DNA of 64,000 nucleotides from Algoriphagus kandeliae (GTDB lineage Bacteria; Bacteroidota; Bacteroidia; Cytophagales; Cyclobacteriaceae), in NCBI RefSeq assembly GCF_004571135.1, contig NZ_SPSB01000004.1, positions 372,001 through 436,000 of the forward strand. The letters run 5' to 3'. The position numbers and the translations under genes were made by a program. Positions 16,013-25,964 of this stretch are shown piece after piece. Below the pieces are notes generated by a model. The model made no database searches. It had not been told where the DNA came from and saw nothing but the letters and a program-made list of their open reading frames with translations. How positions within the stretch are numbered: the first letter of the stretch is position 1; each line of letters opens with the position of its first letter.

Positions 16013-18715
16013 GTGAACATCGGAAAAAGCGCACTCATCCTCGCCATCATCTTGGTAACTGCCGCTACAGGATACTGGTTATATTCTAAGTATTCTTCCG
16101 AACCCCAACTCCAAAACCGCCAATTAATCAGTGATAATGCGGTTTTTATTTTTGAAACCGAACAAGCTGACCAAAGCTGGAACACCTTAGTCAATCATTC
16201 TTTGTGGAAAAAAATCAGCAATTTCCCTGCTTTTGAAGAAATCGCGGAAAATCTCTCACAATTAGACAGCCTCACAGGATATCAAGGGCAAATTTCTAGG
16301 CTTCTTAATGGAAATCTTTTAAGCATTTCTTACCATCCCATCGGAACTGAGAACTTCGAATTGCTTTACATTTTGCAACAAGAAAAATCTGAATTTGAGA
16401 ATCTTCTAGCCTCTCTACGCAACCAAATTCCTGCTGATATAAAAATTACAGACCGAAACTATACAGACATTGAAATATTAGAAGTTGTCAAAGGTACTGA
16501 TGAACGACTCTACAGTTTTGCCCACTTAGGGGGGCTACTAGTATTTTCAGAGTCTTCTTTTTTGGTGGAGGAAGCAATCCGAATGTATGAGGCTCCACAA
16601 AGCATTTCAAGCTCTTGGGAAGATTTTACAATCACCCAAGAAAAAGGTAGCCTGGGAAGGCTTTGGCTTAGCGGAAAAAGCATAGCACATTTGATAAAAG
16701 GTACTTCCAAAGACCGAGAAAGCATTCAGATCAAATCACTCGAAAATCTGGATGCCCAGGCTGCTTACGATTTAATTTTAGACTCGAACCAAATTCGACT
16801 AGAAGGAGAAATTTCACTCTTCGATCAGGTTACTTTCACTCCTTCTTTGCAAGCCAATTGGAGTGAAATTCAGGAAGGCATTTCCGCGAGAGCATTATCA
16901 ATTACCCAATACAACTTACCCGGGATTTTTGAGATTCAAGAATTGACAAATCGTGGCTTCACTCCAAAATCAACGATTCAAGGGGAAGTCCAGCGAAATC
17001 TTATTGACCAAGGATTTTTGGATGGCTTAAGCGGCGAATTATATTTCCAAGAGTTAGAGCCCAATTCTGATGGAAGCAAAAACCTCATCCTTGTCTCCAG
17101 AATTATCAATGATAACGCTCCAATTAGTATTCTGAGAAGCTACTTGGAACAGGAGAATCCTACCTACCCTGATTTTTACCGGAATGCTGAGATATTTTTT
17201 GTAGGAACCGAGGAGTTACCGGCATATTTATTCTCTAGCAAATTTCAGGGATTCCCCCAAACCTTCATTACAAAACGGGGCAACCTCTTATTCTTCGCCA
17301 ATTCTCAATCGGCAATGAAAATGTTGATTGATGATTTGGAAGGTGGGTTCACTTGGGGCTATTCAAGATTTCCTGAAAATCTAAAAACTGTCATTAGTCC
17401 AAGTGCTGGTTTTTCTCAAACTTATCGATTGAAAGAAATTTGGAACAGCTGGACCGAACAGGCCAATTCATCTTGGAGCTCTTTCTTTCAGCGGTATCGG
17501 CCGTCTTTTACCTCTTTTGATTACCTGACTTTGCGAATCAATCAGGTTGGTAGTCAAAAAAAGAGCAGTATTCTGGTTCCTTTTGATGATTCCGCCCCGG
17601 TCCCAGTAGAGGCTCATGCATCGGTAAGCCTTGCTTCCCAAAAGCAAATTGAATTTGAAAACCGGTTGATTTGGGGTCCTCAATCCATTATCAATTATCA
17701 AGACGGCACTGAAGACATCATCGTTCAGGATGAAAACCATGTCTTCCACCTCCTAAATTCTGACGGTACTTTGGTTTACAGCGCTCCACTTTCAGGAAAA
17801 ATTCTAGGAGATGCTTTTCAGGTAGATTATTATAAAAACGACAAACTTCAAGTCTTACTTGCGACTGCTGACAAAGTCTATGGAATCGATCGTTTAGGAA
17901 ATCCATTAACAGGATACCCTTTCAATTTTGATCAAAAGCTAACCCATCTACAGTTAGTAGATTATGACAATAACCGAGAGTATCGCTATTTCTTGGCTAC
18001 TGCTGAAGGGGATTTATTCTTGCTGGATAAAACTGGGACTAGACTGGACGGATGGAATCCCAATTCAATCGGAGATCCAAGTTTCCAAAACCCTAACCAT
18101 TTCCGCGTTCCTGGAAAAGGAGATTACATGGGTACCCTTTCAAAAAGTGGAAAATTACATTTATTCAATCGAAGAGGCGAAGCCCAGGAAGGTTCTCCTT
18201 TTGATTTGAGTGGAGAGTTCAATTCAGGTTTATTCTTTGGTAGAATGAACGCTTCCAATCAATATGGATTGACGGGAGTAACTCAAGACGGACAAGTAAT
18301 TCAAGTTAACTTTGATGGAGAAGTGATCAATCGAAATCAACTCATCAAAGATGATAGGGACAGTGAGTTCTTCTTGATCCCAGATCAACGAAATCAATCC
18401 TTCCTGATCATTTCCAAAACTTACAACCAATTGAAAGCATTCAATTCCAAAGAAGAGGAATTGTTCAATCTACGGGTATCCGAGGGGAACTTGATTTACC
18501 AATATTTTGATTTTGGTGGAGATCGTCAGATTTTTGTAGTCGTAGATCCAGAGCAAAACTTTGCTTTCCTTTATGATCTTAGTGGAAATCTGCTTACTAA
18601 TTTACCATTGGATAGTTCTGGCTCGATTCAGATTAGCTATGACCAGCGAAATAATCAATACCTGATTAGAACGATTACCGGAAACCGTTTGGTTTCTTAC
18701 TTGCTATCAGCTTAA
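16013..18715 (+). CDS. Large membrane-anchored protein of unknown function
   Basis: The 900-aa protein starts at the GTG at 16013 (MNIGKSALILA); an upstream TTG lies inside the mdh terminator. One N-terminal transmembrane segment (about 5-24) anchors a large extracytoplasmic part. Residues about 40-560 are mixed alpha/beta with strand patterns like DUF3352-type proteins. Residues about 560-900 contain repeated units such as DENHVFHLLNSDGTLVY, TADKVYGIDRLGNPLTGYPF and KSGKLHLFNRRGEAQEGSPF, a beta-propeller-like series resembling PQQ or FG-GAP blades. There are no catalytic residues I can name. The MscS-type channel gene follows after 41 bp, probably in the same transcript. Function unknown. 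Confidence 0.85.
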   Translation: MNIGKSALILAIILVTAATGYWLYSKYSSEPQLQNRQLISDNAVFIFETEQADQSWNTLVNHSLWKKISNFPAFEEIAENLSQLDSLTGYQGQISRLLNGNLLSISYHPIGTENFELLYILQQEKSEFENLLASLRNQIPADIKITDRNYTDIEILEVVKGTDERLYSFAHLGGLLVFSESSFLVEEAIRMYEAPQSISSSWEDFTITQEKGSLGRLWLSGKSIAHLIKGTSKDRESIQIKSLENLDAQAAYDLILDSNQIRLEGEISLFDQVTFTPSLQANWSEIQEGISARALSITQYNLPGIFEIQELTNRGFTPKSTIQGEVQRNLIDQGFLDGLSGELYFQELEPNSDGSKNLILVSRIINDNAPISILRSYLEQENPTYPDFYRNAEIFFVGTEELPAYLFSSKFQGFPQTFITKRGNLLFFANSQSAMKMLIDDLEGGFTWGYSRFPENLKTVISPSAGFSQTYRLKEIWNSWTEQANSSWSSFFQRYRPSFTSFDYLTLRINQVGSQKKSSILVPFDDSAPVPVEAHASVSLASQKQIEFENRLIWGPQSIINYQDGTEDIIVQDENHVFHLLNSDGTLVYSAPLSGKILGDAFQVDYYKNDKLQVLLATADKVYGIDRLGNPLTGYPFNFDQKLTHLQLVDYDNNREYRYFLATAEGDLFLLDKTGTRLDGWNPNSIGDPSFQNPNHFRVPGKGDYMGTLSKSGKLHLFNRRGEAQEGSPFDLSGEFNSGLFFGRMNASNQYGLTGVTQDGQVIQVNFDGEVINRNQLIKDDRDSEFFLIPDQRNQSFLIISKTYNQLKAFNSKEEELFNLRVSEGNLIYQYFDFGGDRQIFVVVDPEQNFAFLYDLSGNLLTNLPLDSSGSIQISYDQRNNQYLIRTITGNRLVSYLLSA

Positions 18716-18756
18716 GCAATTTCAGAACTCCTGTTAAAAAGAAAACTATTTCGAAA

Positions 18757-20421
18757 ATGAAGCTTCGAAAAATCATACTCAGCCTATCTTTTTTATTCCT
18801 GATTTCTCTTCAGTTACATGCCCAACTGATTCGAGATAATGCAGCCTCCATTTCTGATTCCAATCGAGCTAATCTCAGCACCCCCTATCATACTACGCTG
18901 ACTTTCTTTCACAATTTGGAGGATAATAATTTCTTTCCTGAAAAAGCTGCCTTCACATTAAACTTAAACGGTATTGATGAGGCAGACGGAACCAGATTAA
19001 GTATCAAACTTAAGCAGGTATTTGAAGGTCAGGGAATCATCATTCGAGCCAGTCAAATTCCAAGACTCGCCAATTATCAGGACACGACAGGCCTTATAAA
19101 TGAGGACATCTACTATTTCGACAAGGATAAATTACCCGGAGTTTTCCTAGAAAAAAGAGGTTCAGAGTGGAAATTCTCTGCTTTCACAGTAAGCCAAATT
19201 GATGAGCTACACAAGAAAACCTATCCTTATGGTACAGATAGATTGCTAAACTTACTTCCAAAAATTGGAAATGATCGATACTTAGGACTCTATTCCTGGC
19301 AGCTTTTCGGTTTGTTTTTTATTATTCTTTTAGTGTTTGTCAGCCACTTTCTACTGACCTTTTTAGTAGATCGGGTATTGGTCTATTTCTTCCGAAAATT
19401 CAATTATCAGCAAATAGGAGAAAACTACCTTCTTCCCGTTGCCAAAGTAGTCAGCTACTTTATCATTGCTCAAATCTTGTCCATCCTTCTTCCGGTTCTA
19501 CAGCTACCTGTAGAAATTTGGTCGTGGATGGTGGTGATTTTGAGAACCTTGAAGCCACTTTTACTAACCTTGATCTTCTACAAGTTGGTCAATGTGCTGG
19601 CCGTGTACTTCGCAAGACTGGCAACCAAAACAGAATCAACCTTAGATGATCAATTAGTTCCACTCCTTCGGAAAACACTCAAGGCATTTGTAATCATCAT
19701 TGGTACCCTGTTTATCCTGAGAGATGGCTTAAATCTGGACATTATTCCATTCCTGACAGGACTTTCTATTGGTGGTGTGGCAATCGCCTTGGCAGCTCAG
19801 GATACCATCAAGAATTTCTTTGGGTCCATTATGATCTTCATCGACAAGCCTTTTCAAGTTGGAGATTGGATTACTTCAGGAGAAATTGATGGAACTGTCG
19901 AAGAAGTAGGGTTTCGATCGACTCGAATCCGTACTTTCCGAAATTCTGTCATGTATGTCCCTAACGGAAAAATTGCCGATGCGATTCTTGACAATCACGG
20001 CCTTAGAAAGTACCGTCGTTTCTACTCTACCCTTACCGTAACCTATGACACTCCTCCACAGTTGATCGATGAGTTTGTAAAGGGCTTGAAGGAAATCGTC
20101 CTTGCACATCCGGATACCCGAAAGGATTACTTCAATATCTATTTCAACAATCTTTCGGCCTACAGTCAGGATGTGATGTTTTACATTTTCTTTGAAGTTC
20201 CTACCTGGCCGGAAGAATTGCGAGCCAGACACGAGATCTTAATTCAAATCGTGAAACTTGCCAATTCATTGGGTGTGCGCTTTGCTTTCCCTACACAGAC
20301 TTTGCACATGGAAAGCTTCCCGGAGAAAAAAGGATTGGTGCCAGTCTATCCTAGCGATAATGCGGATTACCAAAGAAAGTTGAGCGATTTCTTATCCAAA
20401 GAGCTTGGGAAAAAGGATTGA
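18757..20421 (+). CDS. MscS-family mechanosensitive ion channel with signal peptide and periplasmic domain
   Basis: The 554-aa protein begins with signal peptide MKLRKIILSLSFLFLISLQLHAQ. A periplasmic domain (about 24-180) comes next, then about five transmembrane helices (about 185-345). The pore-lining TM3 and start of the beta domain read IALAAQDTIKNFFGS and DKPFQVGDWI, the hallmark of MscS. The vestibule (VPNGKIAD region onwards) completes the fold. It is larger than E. coli MscS (286 aa) and like other long MscS paralogues with extra N-terminal domains. It would release solutes on hypo-osmotic shock in the inner membrane. Confidence 0.93.
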   Translation: MKLRKIILSLSFLFLISLQLHAQLIRDNAASISDSNRANLSTPYHTTLTFFHNLEDNNFFPEKAAFTLNLNGIDEADGTRLSIKLKQVFEGQGIIIRASQIPRLANYQDTTGLINEDIYYFDKDKLPGVFLEKRGSEWKFSAFTVSQIDELHKKTYPYGTDRLLNLLPKIGNDRYLGLYSWQLFGLFFIILLVFVSHFLLTFLVDRVLVYFFRKFNYQQIGENYLLPVAKVVSYFIIAQILSILLPVLQLPVEIWSWMVVILRTLKPLLLTLIFYKLVNVLAVYFARLATKTESTLDDQLVPLLRKTLKAFVIIIGTLFILRDGLNLDIIPFLTGLSIGGVAIALAAQDTIKNFFGSIMIFIDKPFQVGDWITSGEIDGTVEEVGFRSTRIRTFRNSVMYVPNGKIADAILDNHGLRKYRRFYSTLTVTYDTPPQLIDEFVKGLKEIVLAHPDTRKDYFNIYFNNLSAYSQDVMFYIFFEVPTWPEELRARHEILIQIVKLANSLGVRFAFPTQTLHMESFPEKKGLVPVYPSDNADYQRKLSDFLSKELGKKD

Positions 20422-20440
20422 TTCAGGTCAATCAATCCTT
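20413..20440. terminator. Bidirectional hairpin spanning two convergent stop codons
   Basis: Perfect inverted repeat AAGGATTGATT (20413-20423) / AATCAATCCTT (20430-20440). It includes the stop codons of both the MscS gene and the convergent gene. On the minus strand it is followed by five T. The 3' ends of both coding sequences are folded into the stem. Confidence 0.75.
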
Positions 20441-22057
20441 CTTCACCCAAAAACTAGCTTTGTTTCTAACTTCTTCGCCTTGAGGAGATTTTGAAATGAC
20501 CTCCACTTCGAAGGGAACGAAAAGATTTGGAATGGTTACAGTAAAACTATTCGTTTTTGGCATTTCAGACATTTTATCTGCTGACCAAAAAAGAATAGAT
20601 CGATAATCGCCTGCATCTTCAGGAATTGCAGTAATCGGCTGTAATAATTCTACTGGAATTTGGATTCCAGGAGTTTGGGTAAAAAAAGCATTACTAGGCA
20701 AAGGGAATCCTCCCACATTACTTTGATAGGAAGAAAAACTCATCACACCTTCAAACTCCCGATCATTCAGGTAAAACAAGCGGGAAAGGACTTCCAGCTT
20801 TTCAAAATTCTTCGGGTTGAATGAGGCCAACTGATCTGAATCAAAAACCGGCATTCCATCTACCAACATTAAGGGATTACCGGAAAAGACACCCCCATTT
20901 TCATTGATGGACCGAAATTCCTTTAAGCCTTTTCGAGTGCGTACAGAAATCATAGGTACATATTCCTTGATCACGGTTTCCACAGACTCAAAGCGGGTAT
21001 AATCATCCAGCATAAAGGTGCGATCCGCCACAAATCCAGTAACCACGGGAACAGGCTCTTGAGAGTATTTTTCTATGAAAAAGGTCTGCACCCCTCTACT
21101 GATCAACAACTCTTGAAGATAAGGTTGGTCCTTAGTACTTATCACTAATTCAGGAAATTCAAATCCCTGCTTAAAGTTTGTCTGAATTGCCGGTGAGCGA
21201 AACTCAAAATCCAAAAGGCTTCCATTTTGATCTGCTTGGGCAATCATAAAATCCCAGTGCTTTAAGCCCCCAATATCAAAATAAAGATTCCCCTCTGAAT
21301 CAGGACGATCCGTGTAAAGCGCAGACTCCCTCCCATGGACTGATAGGAAATAAACCTTCGTGGTATCAACCGTTCGAGGATCCACTTGAGCCGCTACGAT
21401 ATGTCCAAAAAGCTCAGGAAGTAAATTCCCCTCAATCTTTCCATCATAGATTTCCGAAGAGGAAATAAGCCAATCCATATTTAAATATGGATTCTTTACC
21501 CGAACAATTACTTCAGAAACATTCGAAAGCGATCCCCAAGAAACAGTTAACCTTTCTCCGGGAAAAAGGCTTTGCTTGGAAAGGTTCAGACTGGAATTAG
21601 TTTCTACTTCTGTTTCAAAAACACTTGCTAATTCAGTCCTAACCTGAGGGGGAATACTCGGATTGAAAACGGTCACAAACTGCTGCTGAAGCCCATTTTC
21701 CAAATCCAAAATGGGGCTAATTCTAGTATAAACCCGAAGCAAATAATTATCAGAAGGAATATCATCTGGTATTTCCAGAAAATGAAACACCTCTCCTTTT
21801 TCCAATAGTAGCTTAGCCAGATGAACCGATTGATTTTCTCGATTCAACAGCTCAGCATACAAAACATGGGAAGAAGTTGGGGAATTTCCCTGAAGTACTT
21901 GGGCTTGAATCCAAATCTTTTCCCCAGTAAAATAAATGGTCTTGGGAATGGAATAAGATACCGATTCAGCAAGTACTTCTTGTCCAAGTGAAAGCTTTGG
22001 AAAGAGGATCAAGAGCGAAAAGACCGCAAATAACAGTCCCTTAAATATTTTTACCAT
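20432..22057 (-). CDS. Secreted protein with macroglobulin-like domain and TonB-plug-like C-terminal region
   Basis: The 541-aa protein (ATG at 22057) has a signal peptide to about residue 26. Residues about 35-140 resemble a macroglobulin MG2-type domain (TIYFTGEKIWIQAQVLQG, IPDDIPSDNYLLRVYTR). The C-terminal third contains NPLMLVDGMPVFD followed by LEVLSRLFYLNDREFEGVMSF, which resembles the plug domain of TonB-dependent receptors but without a barrel. It is the last gene of the four-gene operon with the STN receptor and DUF4249 lipoprotein. Function is unknown; I infer a surface complex with the receptor. Confidence 0.8.
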   Translation of the reverse strand: MVKIFKGLLFAVFSLLILFPKLSLGQEVLAESVSYSIPKTIYFTGEKIWIQAQVLQGNSPTSSHVLYAELLNRENQSVHLAKLLLEKGEVFHFLEIPDDIPSDNYLLRVYTRISPILDLENGLQQQFVTVFNPSIPPQVRTELASVFETEVETNSSLNLSKQSLFPGERLTVSWGSLSNVSEVIVRVKNPYLNMDWLISSSEIYDGKIEGNLLPELFGHIVAAQVDPRTVDTTKVYFLSVHGRESALYTDRPDSEGNLYFDIGGLKHWDFMIAQADQNGSLLDFEFRSPAIQTNFKQGFEFPELVISTKDQPYLQELLISRGVQTFFIEKYSQEPVPVVTGFVADRTFMLDDYTRFESVETVIKEYVPMISVRTRKGLKEFRSINENGGVFSGNPLMLVDGMPVFDSDQLASFNPKNFEKLEVLSRLFYLNDREFEGVMSFSSYQSNVGGFPLPSNAFFTQTPGIQIPVELLQPITAIPEDAGDYRSILFWSADKMSEMPKTNSFTVTIPNLFVPFEVEVISKSPQGEEVRNKASFWVKKD

Positions 22058-22059
22058 AC

Positions 22060-23214
22060 TTAATCCTCCCAAAAATCAGGTTTGACATTTGTTCCTCTTC
22101 GGGTACAATCCACACAGGAAGCCCGGGCATAGCGATAGCCAATCGGCTCAAATCCATTTTCCAGAAAAACAGGGGTAGTAGGAAGATTTCCCCCAGCTCG
22201 GAAATATTGATCGTAATTGGCCACTAAAACTGTATCCGGCTCGGTCACACAACCGAAATAATCTTCCACATCAGGCCGCCAAGGTGCTACCTCTTGATTG
22301 TCAATAAACATTCGTTTTTGGCGAACAACACCCAAACTCACCTGCCCGATAACCGGTGCGTCGGGATTTTGATCCTGTCGGATATTTCCCCCAATCAAAG
22401 AGGGAAGCGGACTAAAAATGGAACCCAAATCATCTGTGTTTTTCTTCAAAATTTCCCAAAACTCAGAGTCCTCTTTGCTTATCGCTTTTTGAGAAATCAA
22501 GATACTATAGCGCACCGAAAGTCGCTCATCTCCTTGATCTATTTGTCGGATAGCCTGACGAAAGACAAACTGATCCTGAAAACGGGAGGAGGTTTCTAGC
22601 AATAAATCTGAGTTTCTTCGACTCATATAACAAATATCTATTCGCTCCTCGTTACTACGTGGTACAATTTCTTGGGTCTCGGGAACGTATTTTACCAGGG
22701 AAGTAAATGGAGGCCGAAAAGCCCAAGTCTCCTCATAGGTCCAAAGGAAATCATCGGCGTTTTCATCACCCTGAGTAGTCAAAAATATTTCCACTCCATT
22801 TTCATTTTCTTCAAAACCTACATCAATAATATCGGGAGTAATCAAAGGTTGAAGTTCCTCGGAAGTGTAGCTCGTGCCATCCCAAAGGAAAATACGCAAG
22901 CGATAGCTATCTGATTCTGAAATATCATGCTGAAACTGATAGACTCCATCTCCCAATTCAATAAATGGAAACCGTTCTCCACCCAAACTTTCCAAATAAA
23001 TATCCGCTCCCAAAACCAGAGAATTAGGCTGGCCTTGCCCCTGAATTGGCTGGGTATAGTTTAAGGTAAGCAGGCTTGGAGTCCCTTCAGAATCCAAATA
23101 ACCCTCCACTACCAATACATTCAAATCCACTGGGTCGATCTCAGGCTCGAAAGGTTCCCGACAGGAAGCCAATAACCCAATTAATCCTAATCCGAAAAAT
23201 AAAATATGTCTCAT
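22060..23214 (-). CDS. DUF4249 family lipoprotein
   Basis: The 384-aa protein has lipobox LASC (C18) and then the DUF4249 pattern: PFEPEIDPVDLNVLVVEGYLD, beta-strand repeats, and a conserved C-terminal Cys-containing segment ASCVDCTRRGTNVKPDFW. In Bacteroidota this family almost always follows an STN/carboxypeptidase-regulatory TonB-dependent receptor, as here. Its start codon overlaps the receptor stop codon by one base (TAATG). A surface-exposed partner lipoprotein, analogous in position to SusD, is inferred. The ligand is unknown. Confidence 0.92.
   Translation of the reverse strand: MRHILFFGLGLIGLLASCREPFEPEIDPVDLNVLVVEGYLDSEGTPSLLTLNYTQPIQGQGQPNSLVLGADIYLESLGGERFPFIELGDGVYQFQHDISESDSYRLRIFLWDGTSYTSEELQPLITPDIIDVGFEENENGVEIFLTTQGDENADDFLWTYEETWAFRPPFTSLVKYVPETQEIVPRSNEERIDICYMSRRNSDLLLETSSRFQDQFVFRQAIRQIDQGDERLSVRYSILISQKAISKEDSEFWEILKKNTDDLGSIFSPLPSLIGGNIRQDQNPDAPVIGQVSLGVVRQKRMFIDNQEVAPWRPDVEDYFGCVTEPDTVLVANYDQYFRAGGNLPTTPVFLENGFEPIGYRYARASCVDCTRRGTNVKPDFWED
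22065..22069 (-). promoter_or_regulatory. Shine-Dalgarno-like site deciding the start at 22057
   Basis: GGAGG on the minus strand, 7 nt before the ATG at 22057 and inside the last codons of the upstream gene. It supports this start over one 15 bases upstream. Such sites are rare in this window. Confidence 0.55.
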
Positions 23215-25964
23215 TAAAATTTGAAATTATAGGTAATGAATGGAATAGGTCTTGCAAAAATGGACAACTGATAGCCACGCAACTGTCCATCTACGGGAGC
23301 ATAATAAACTGAGTAAGGATTGCTTCTGCCGAGCACATTATACACGCCAACGGACCAGGAAGAATGAGCTAATTTTCGTACCTTGTGATTCCCTTCCAAA
23401 TTCACAGAAAGATCCAATCGGAAATAATCAGGAATTCGGTAAGCATTTCTATCGGAGAAATAAACCCGCTCCGAACTTGCATATTCAAATTTGGCGATAG
23501 GCAAAGTCACAGGCCGACCCGTACTGTAATTTCCATTTAAGGTTACGTTTACACGCTTGCTCACCTCATAATTACCCACCAAGGTAGCGTGATGAGGTTG
23601 ATCAAAATTGCTCGGATAAAACTCCCCATTGTTGATTTTTTCGATACTCGGCTCATCAGAAGTCCGCAACAAAGAGCGTGAATAAGTATAGGCCAAAGAT
23701 CCAGTCAATTTTCCGGTAGATTTCTTCAGCAATAATTCCAACCCATAGGCCTTACCTTCGGTATTCAAGACGTCTTGCTCAATATTTTCATTCAAAATAA
23801 TGCTAGCTCCTGAGCGGTAATCCAGGAGATTATTCATATAGCGATAATACACCTCCGCAGAAAATTCCAAGGTATTTAAGGCCATATTTCGGTAATAGCC
23901 AACCGATGCCTGCCCTCCATTTTGCGGCTTGATATAGCGATCACTTAGCTTCCAGGAATCCGTCGGGGCAATCGCGGAAGTATTAGACAAAAGATGGATA
24001 TTTTGCCGCATGGTATTGAAGCCCATCTTCACGGAGGATTGATTATCCAAAGTAAAGCGGGCCGAAACTCTGAATTCAGGTCCGTGGTATGTTTGGACCG
24101 ACTCTCCTGACTCAAAAGTCTCCTCACCAATTACATTGCTATCCGTAATCGGAGCATTTGGCACATATTGATTTACTGTCAAAGGACCCAAAAGCTGATA
24201 AAACATGTACCGCCCGCCAAAGCTGACTGAAAGCTGTTCGCTGAGGGTCCATTCATCACCGAAATAGACAGAAATTTCCCTTGCCTTTTCATCCTCCAAA
24301 TCCTCAGGAATCACAATGGATTCCGGTCCATAAGGGCTATTGGTTCCCGGATTCAATTCGTATTGAATTCCATGGATTCCAAACTTATAAATATGGTCCT
24401 CTCCTTTCCGATATTCGAAATCAGCCCGAAGGTGAAGTTGGCTGACATCAAATTGAAATTGATAAGCATTTAGCAGATTGTCTGCTCCGATGATGCCGAA
24501 TTGGTAATTATCCGAGCCCATGGTAAACTTCCCTTCTAGCTGCTCATTGAAAAAGTGTCTCCAAGTAGCGGCCAAATTCAAATTCTCATAGGAATAGGTC
24601 GTATCCAAATCAAAGGCAAAGTCATCTTTGGAAATATAGGAGGTGATTTCCAGTTGATTCTTATCATTGAACTCATGACGGATATTGGCATTCAGGTCAT
24701 AAAAAGAAGCACTCGAGCCTTCCAAAGCAGCCTCATCATCAAGCAGGTCTAGTGCCCAATTGGAGTAGGTAGTTCGTCCACCTATAATGAATGTCGTTTT
24801 CTCTCCAATCGGCCCTTCCAAACTCAATCGACCCGTCATAATCCCTATACCTCCGCTTCCTCCGATCTTATCCGATCTGCCAAATTTTGGCTCCACCTGA
24901 AGCACCGAAGAAAGTCTTCCACCATAATTGACCGGAACAGAACCTTTGTACAATTCCACTCCTGAAACCATATCCGGATTGAATGCAGAAAAGAAACCAA
25001 AAACATGGGATGGATTGAAAATGGTGGATTGATTATAGAGAATCAAATTCTGGTCAGCAGCTCCTCCACGCACATTAAAGCCCACACTAGCCTCTCCTAC
25101 CGTATTCACTCCTGGCATAGTAAGCACTCCTCTCAAGATGTCAACTTCTCCTAAAACAGCGGGCAGTTTTCGTACATCTGCAATGCTTATAGCCTGAACA
25201 CCCATATCCAGTTTATTGATGTTGTTGAGCGCACCAGAACTCACCACTATTTCATCCAGTGAAAGGAAGCTTTCCTGTACTTCCATATCGAGCACCCCAT
25301 CTCCAAACAATTCGATTTGACGTTGCTCCTGATAGCCTCCTGGATTCTGGATAAAAAGCGTATGCCTACCCTTGGGTAATTCAAGCTTGTAATTCCCATC
25401 CGTGTCAGTGATGGTCTTATTGTAATCCACCTTTTCGAAAATGACGGTTCCAAGCATGGGCTCCCCATTATCGATATTGCTGACTTTTCCGCTAAGGATG
25501 GCAGTTTTCCGCGATGGGTCTTCCTTGTCTTTCCCAATTTCGAAGCGCATGTTTTTAGCAAAAGCGCCTAATTCAGTTCCTTTTGTCCCCATGGCATTCA
25601 CATCACTAGGAGCTTTAGCCTCAAAATAATCTCTGGAAAAATTCACCGTCAGCTTTTCCCCTCGGGTAATAAATACCCGATGATCGGCAGCAATGGAAAA
25701 TTTGAAATCCGTATCCGAAAAGAGGGTTTCCAGCAGGTCTTTTAACTCGCTGTCATTTGCTTGGATATTCACCGAAAAACCCGATAAATCCTGCTTAGAA
25801 TAAATGAATCGGAAATCACTTTCGGACTCTATTCTTTCCACAAAGCGCTCAAAGGAGATCCCGGCAAAAAACCCAGAGAATTTCTGAGAAGTTTGTGCAA
25901 GTAGCTCCGGAGCTCCCCAACCAAACAGCAACAAAAGAAATATTAAAAATCGGATAAACTTCAT
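23214..25964 (-). CDS. TonB-dependent receptor with STN and carboxypeptidase-regulatory-like domains
   Basis: The 916-aa outer-membrane receptor has a signal peptide (1-23). An STN (secretin/TonB short N-terminal) domain follows at about 28-105 (ISFERFVERIESESDFRFIY). A carboxypeptidase-regulatory-like domain lies at about 150-230 (LSGKVSNIDNGEPMLGTVI), a plug at about 250-370 (NVRGGAADQNLILYNQ) and a beta-barrel ending in Phe (PFITYNFKF). STN domains usually interact with FecR-type anti-sigma factors, but no sigma/anti-sigma pair is nearby. It overlaps the upstream gene by 4 bp (ATGA) and the downstream one by 1 bp. Substrate unknown. Confidence 0.94.
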   Translation of the reverse strand: MKFIRFLIFLLLLFGWGAPELLAQTSQKFSGFFAGISFERFVERIESESDFRFIYSKQDLSGFSVNIQANDSELKDLLETLFSDTDFKFSIAADHRVFITRGEKLTVNFSRDYFEAKAPSDVNAMGTKGTELGAFAKNMRFEIGKDKEDPSRKTAILSGKVSNIDNGEPMLGTVIFEKVDYNKTITDTDGNYKLELPKGRHTLFIQNPGGYQEQRQIELFGDGVLDMEVQESFLSLDEIVVSSGALNNINKLDMGVQAISIADVRKLPAVLGEVDILRGVLTMPGVNTVGEASVGFNVRGGAADQNLILYNQSTIFNPSHVFGFFSAFNPDMVSGVELYKGSVPVNYGGRLSSVLQVEPKFGRSDKIGGSGGIGIMTGRLSLEGPIGEKTTFIIGGRTTYSNWALDLLDDEAALEGSSASFYDLNANIRHEFNDKNQLEITSYISKDDFAFDLDTTYSYENLNLAATWRHFFNEQLEGKFTMGSDNYQFGIIGADNLLNAYQFQFDVSQLHLRADFEYRKGEDHIYKFGIHGIQYELNPGTNSPYGPESIVIPEDLEDEKAREISVYFGDEWTLSEQLSVSFGGRYMFYQLLGPLTVNQYVPNAPITDSNVIGEETFESGESVQTYHGPEFRVSARFTLDNQSSVKMGFNTMRQNIHLLSNTSAIAPTDSWKLSDRYIKPQNGGQASVGYYRNMALNTLEFSAEVYYRYMNNLLDYRSGASIILNENIEQDVLNTEGKAYGLELLLKKSTGKLTGSLAYTYSRSLLRTSDEPSIEKINNGEFYPSNFDQPHHATLVGNYEVSKRVNVTLNGNYSTGRPVTLPIAKFEYASSERVYFSDRNAYRIPDYFRLDLSVNLEGNHKVRKLAHSSWSVGVYNVLGRSNPYSVYYAPVDGQLRGYQLSIFARPIPFITYNFKF

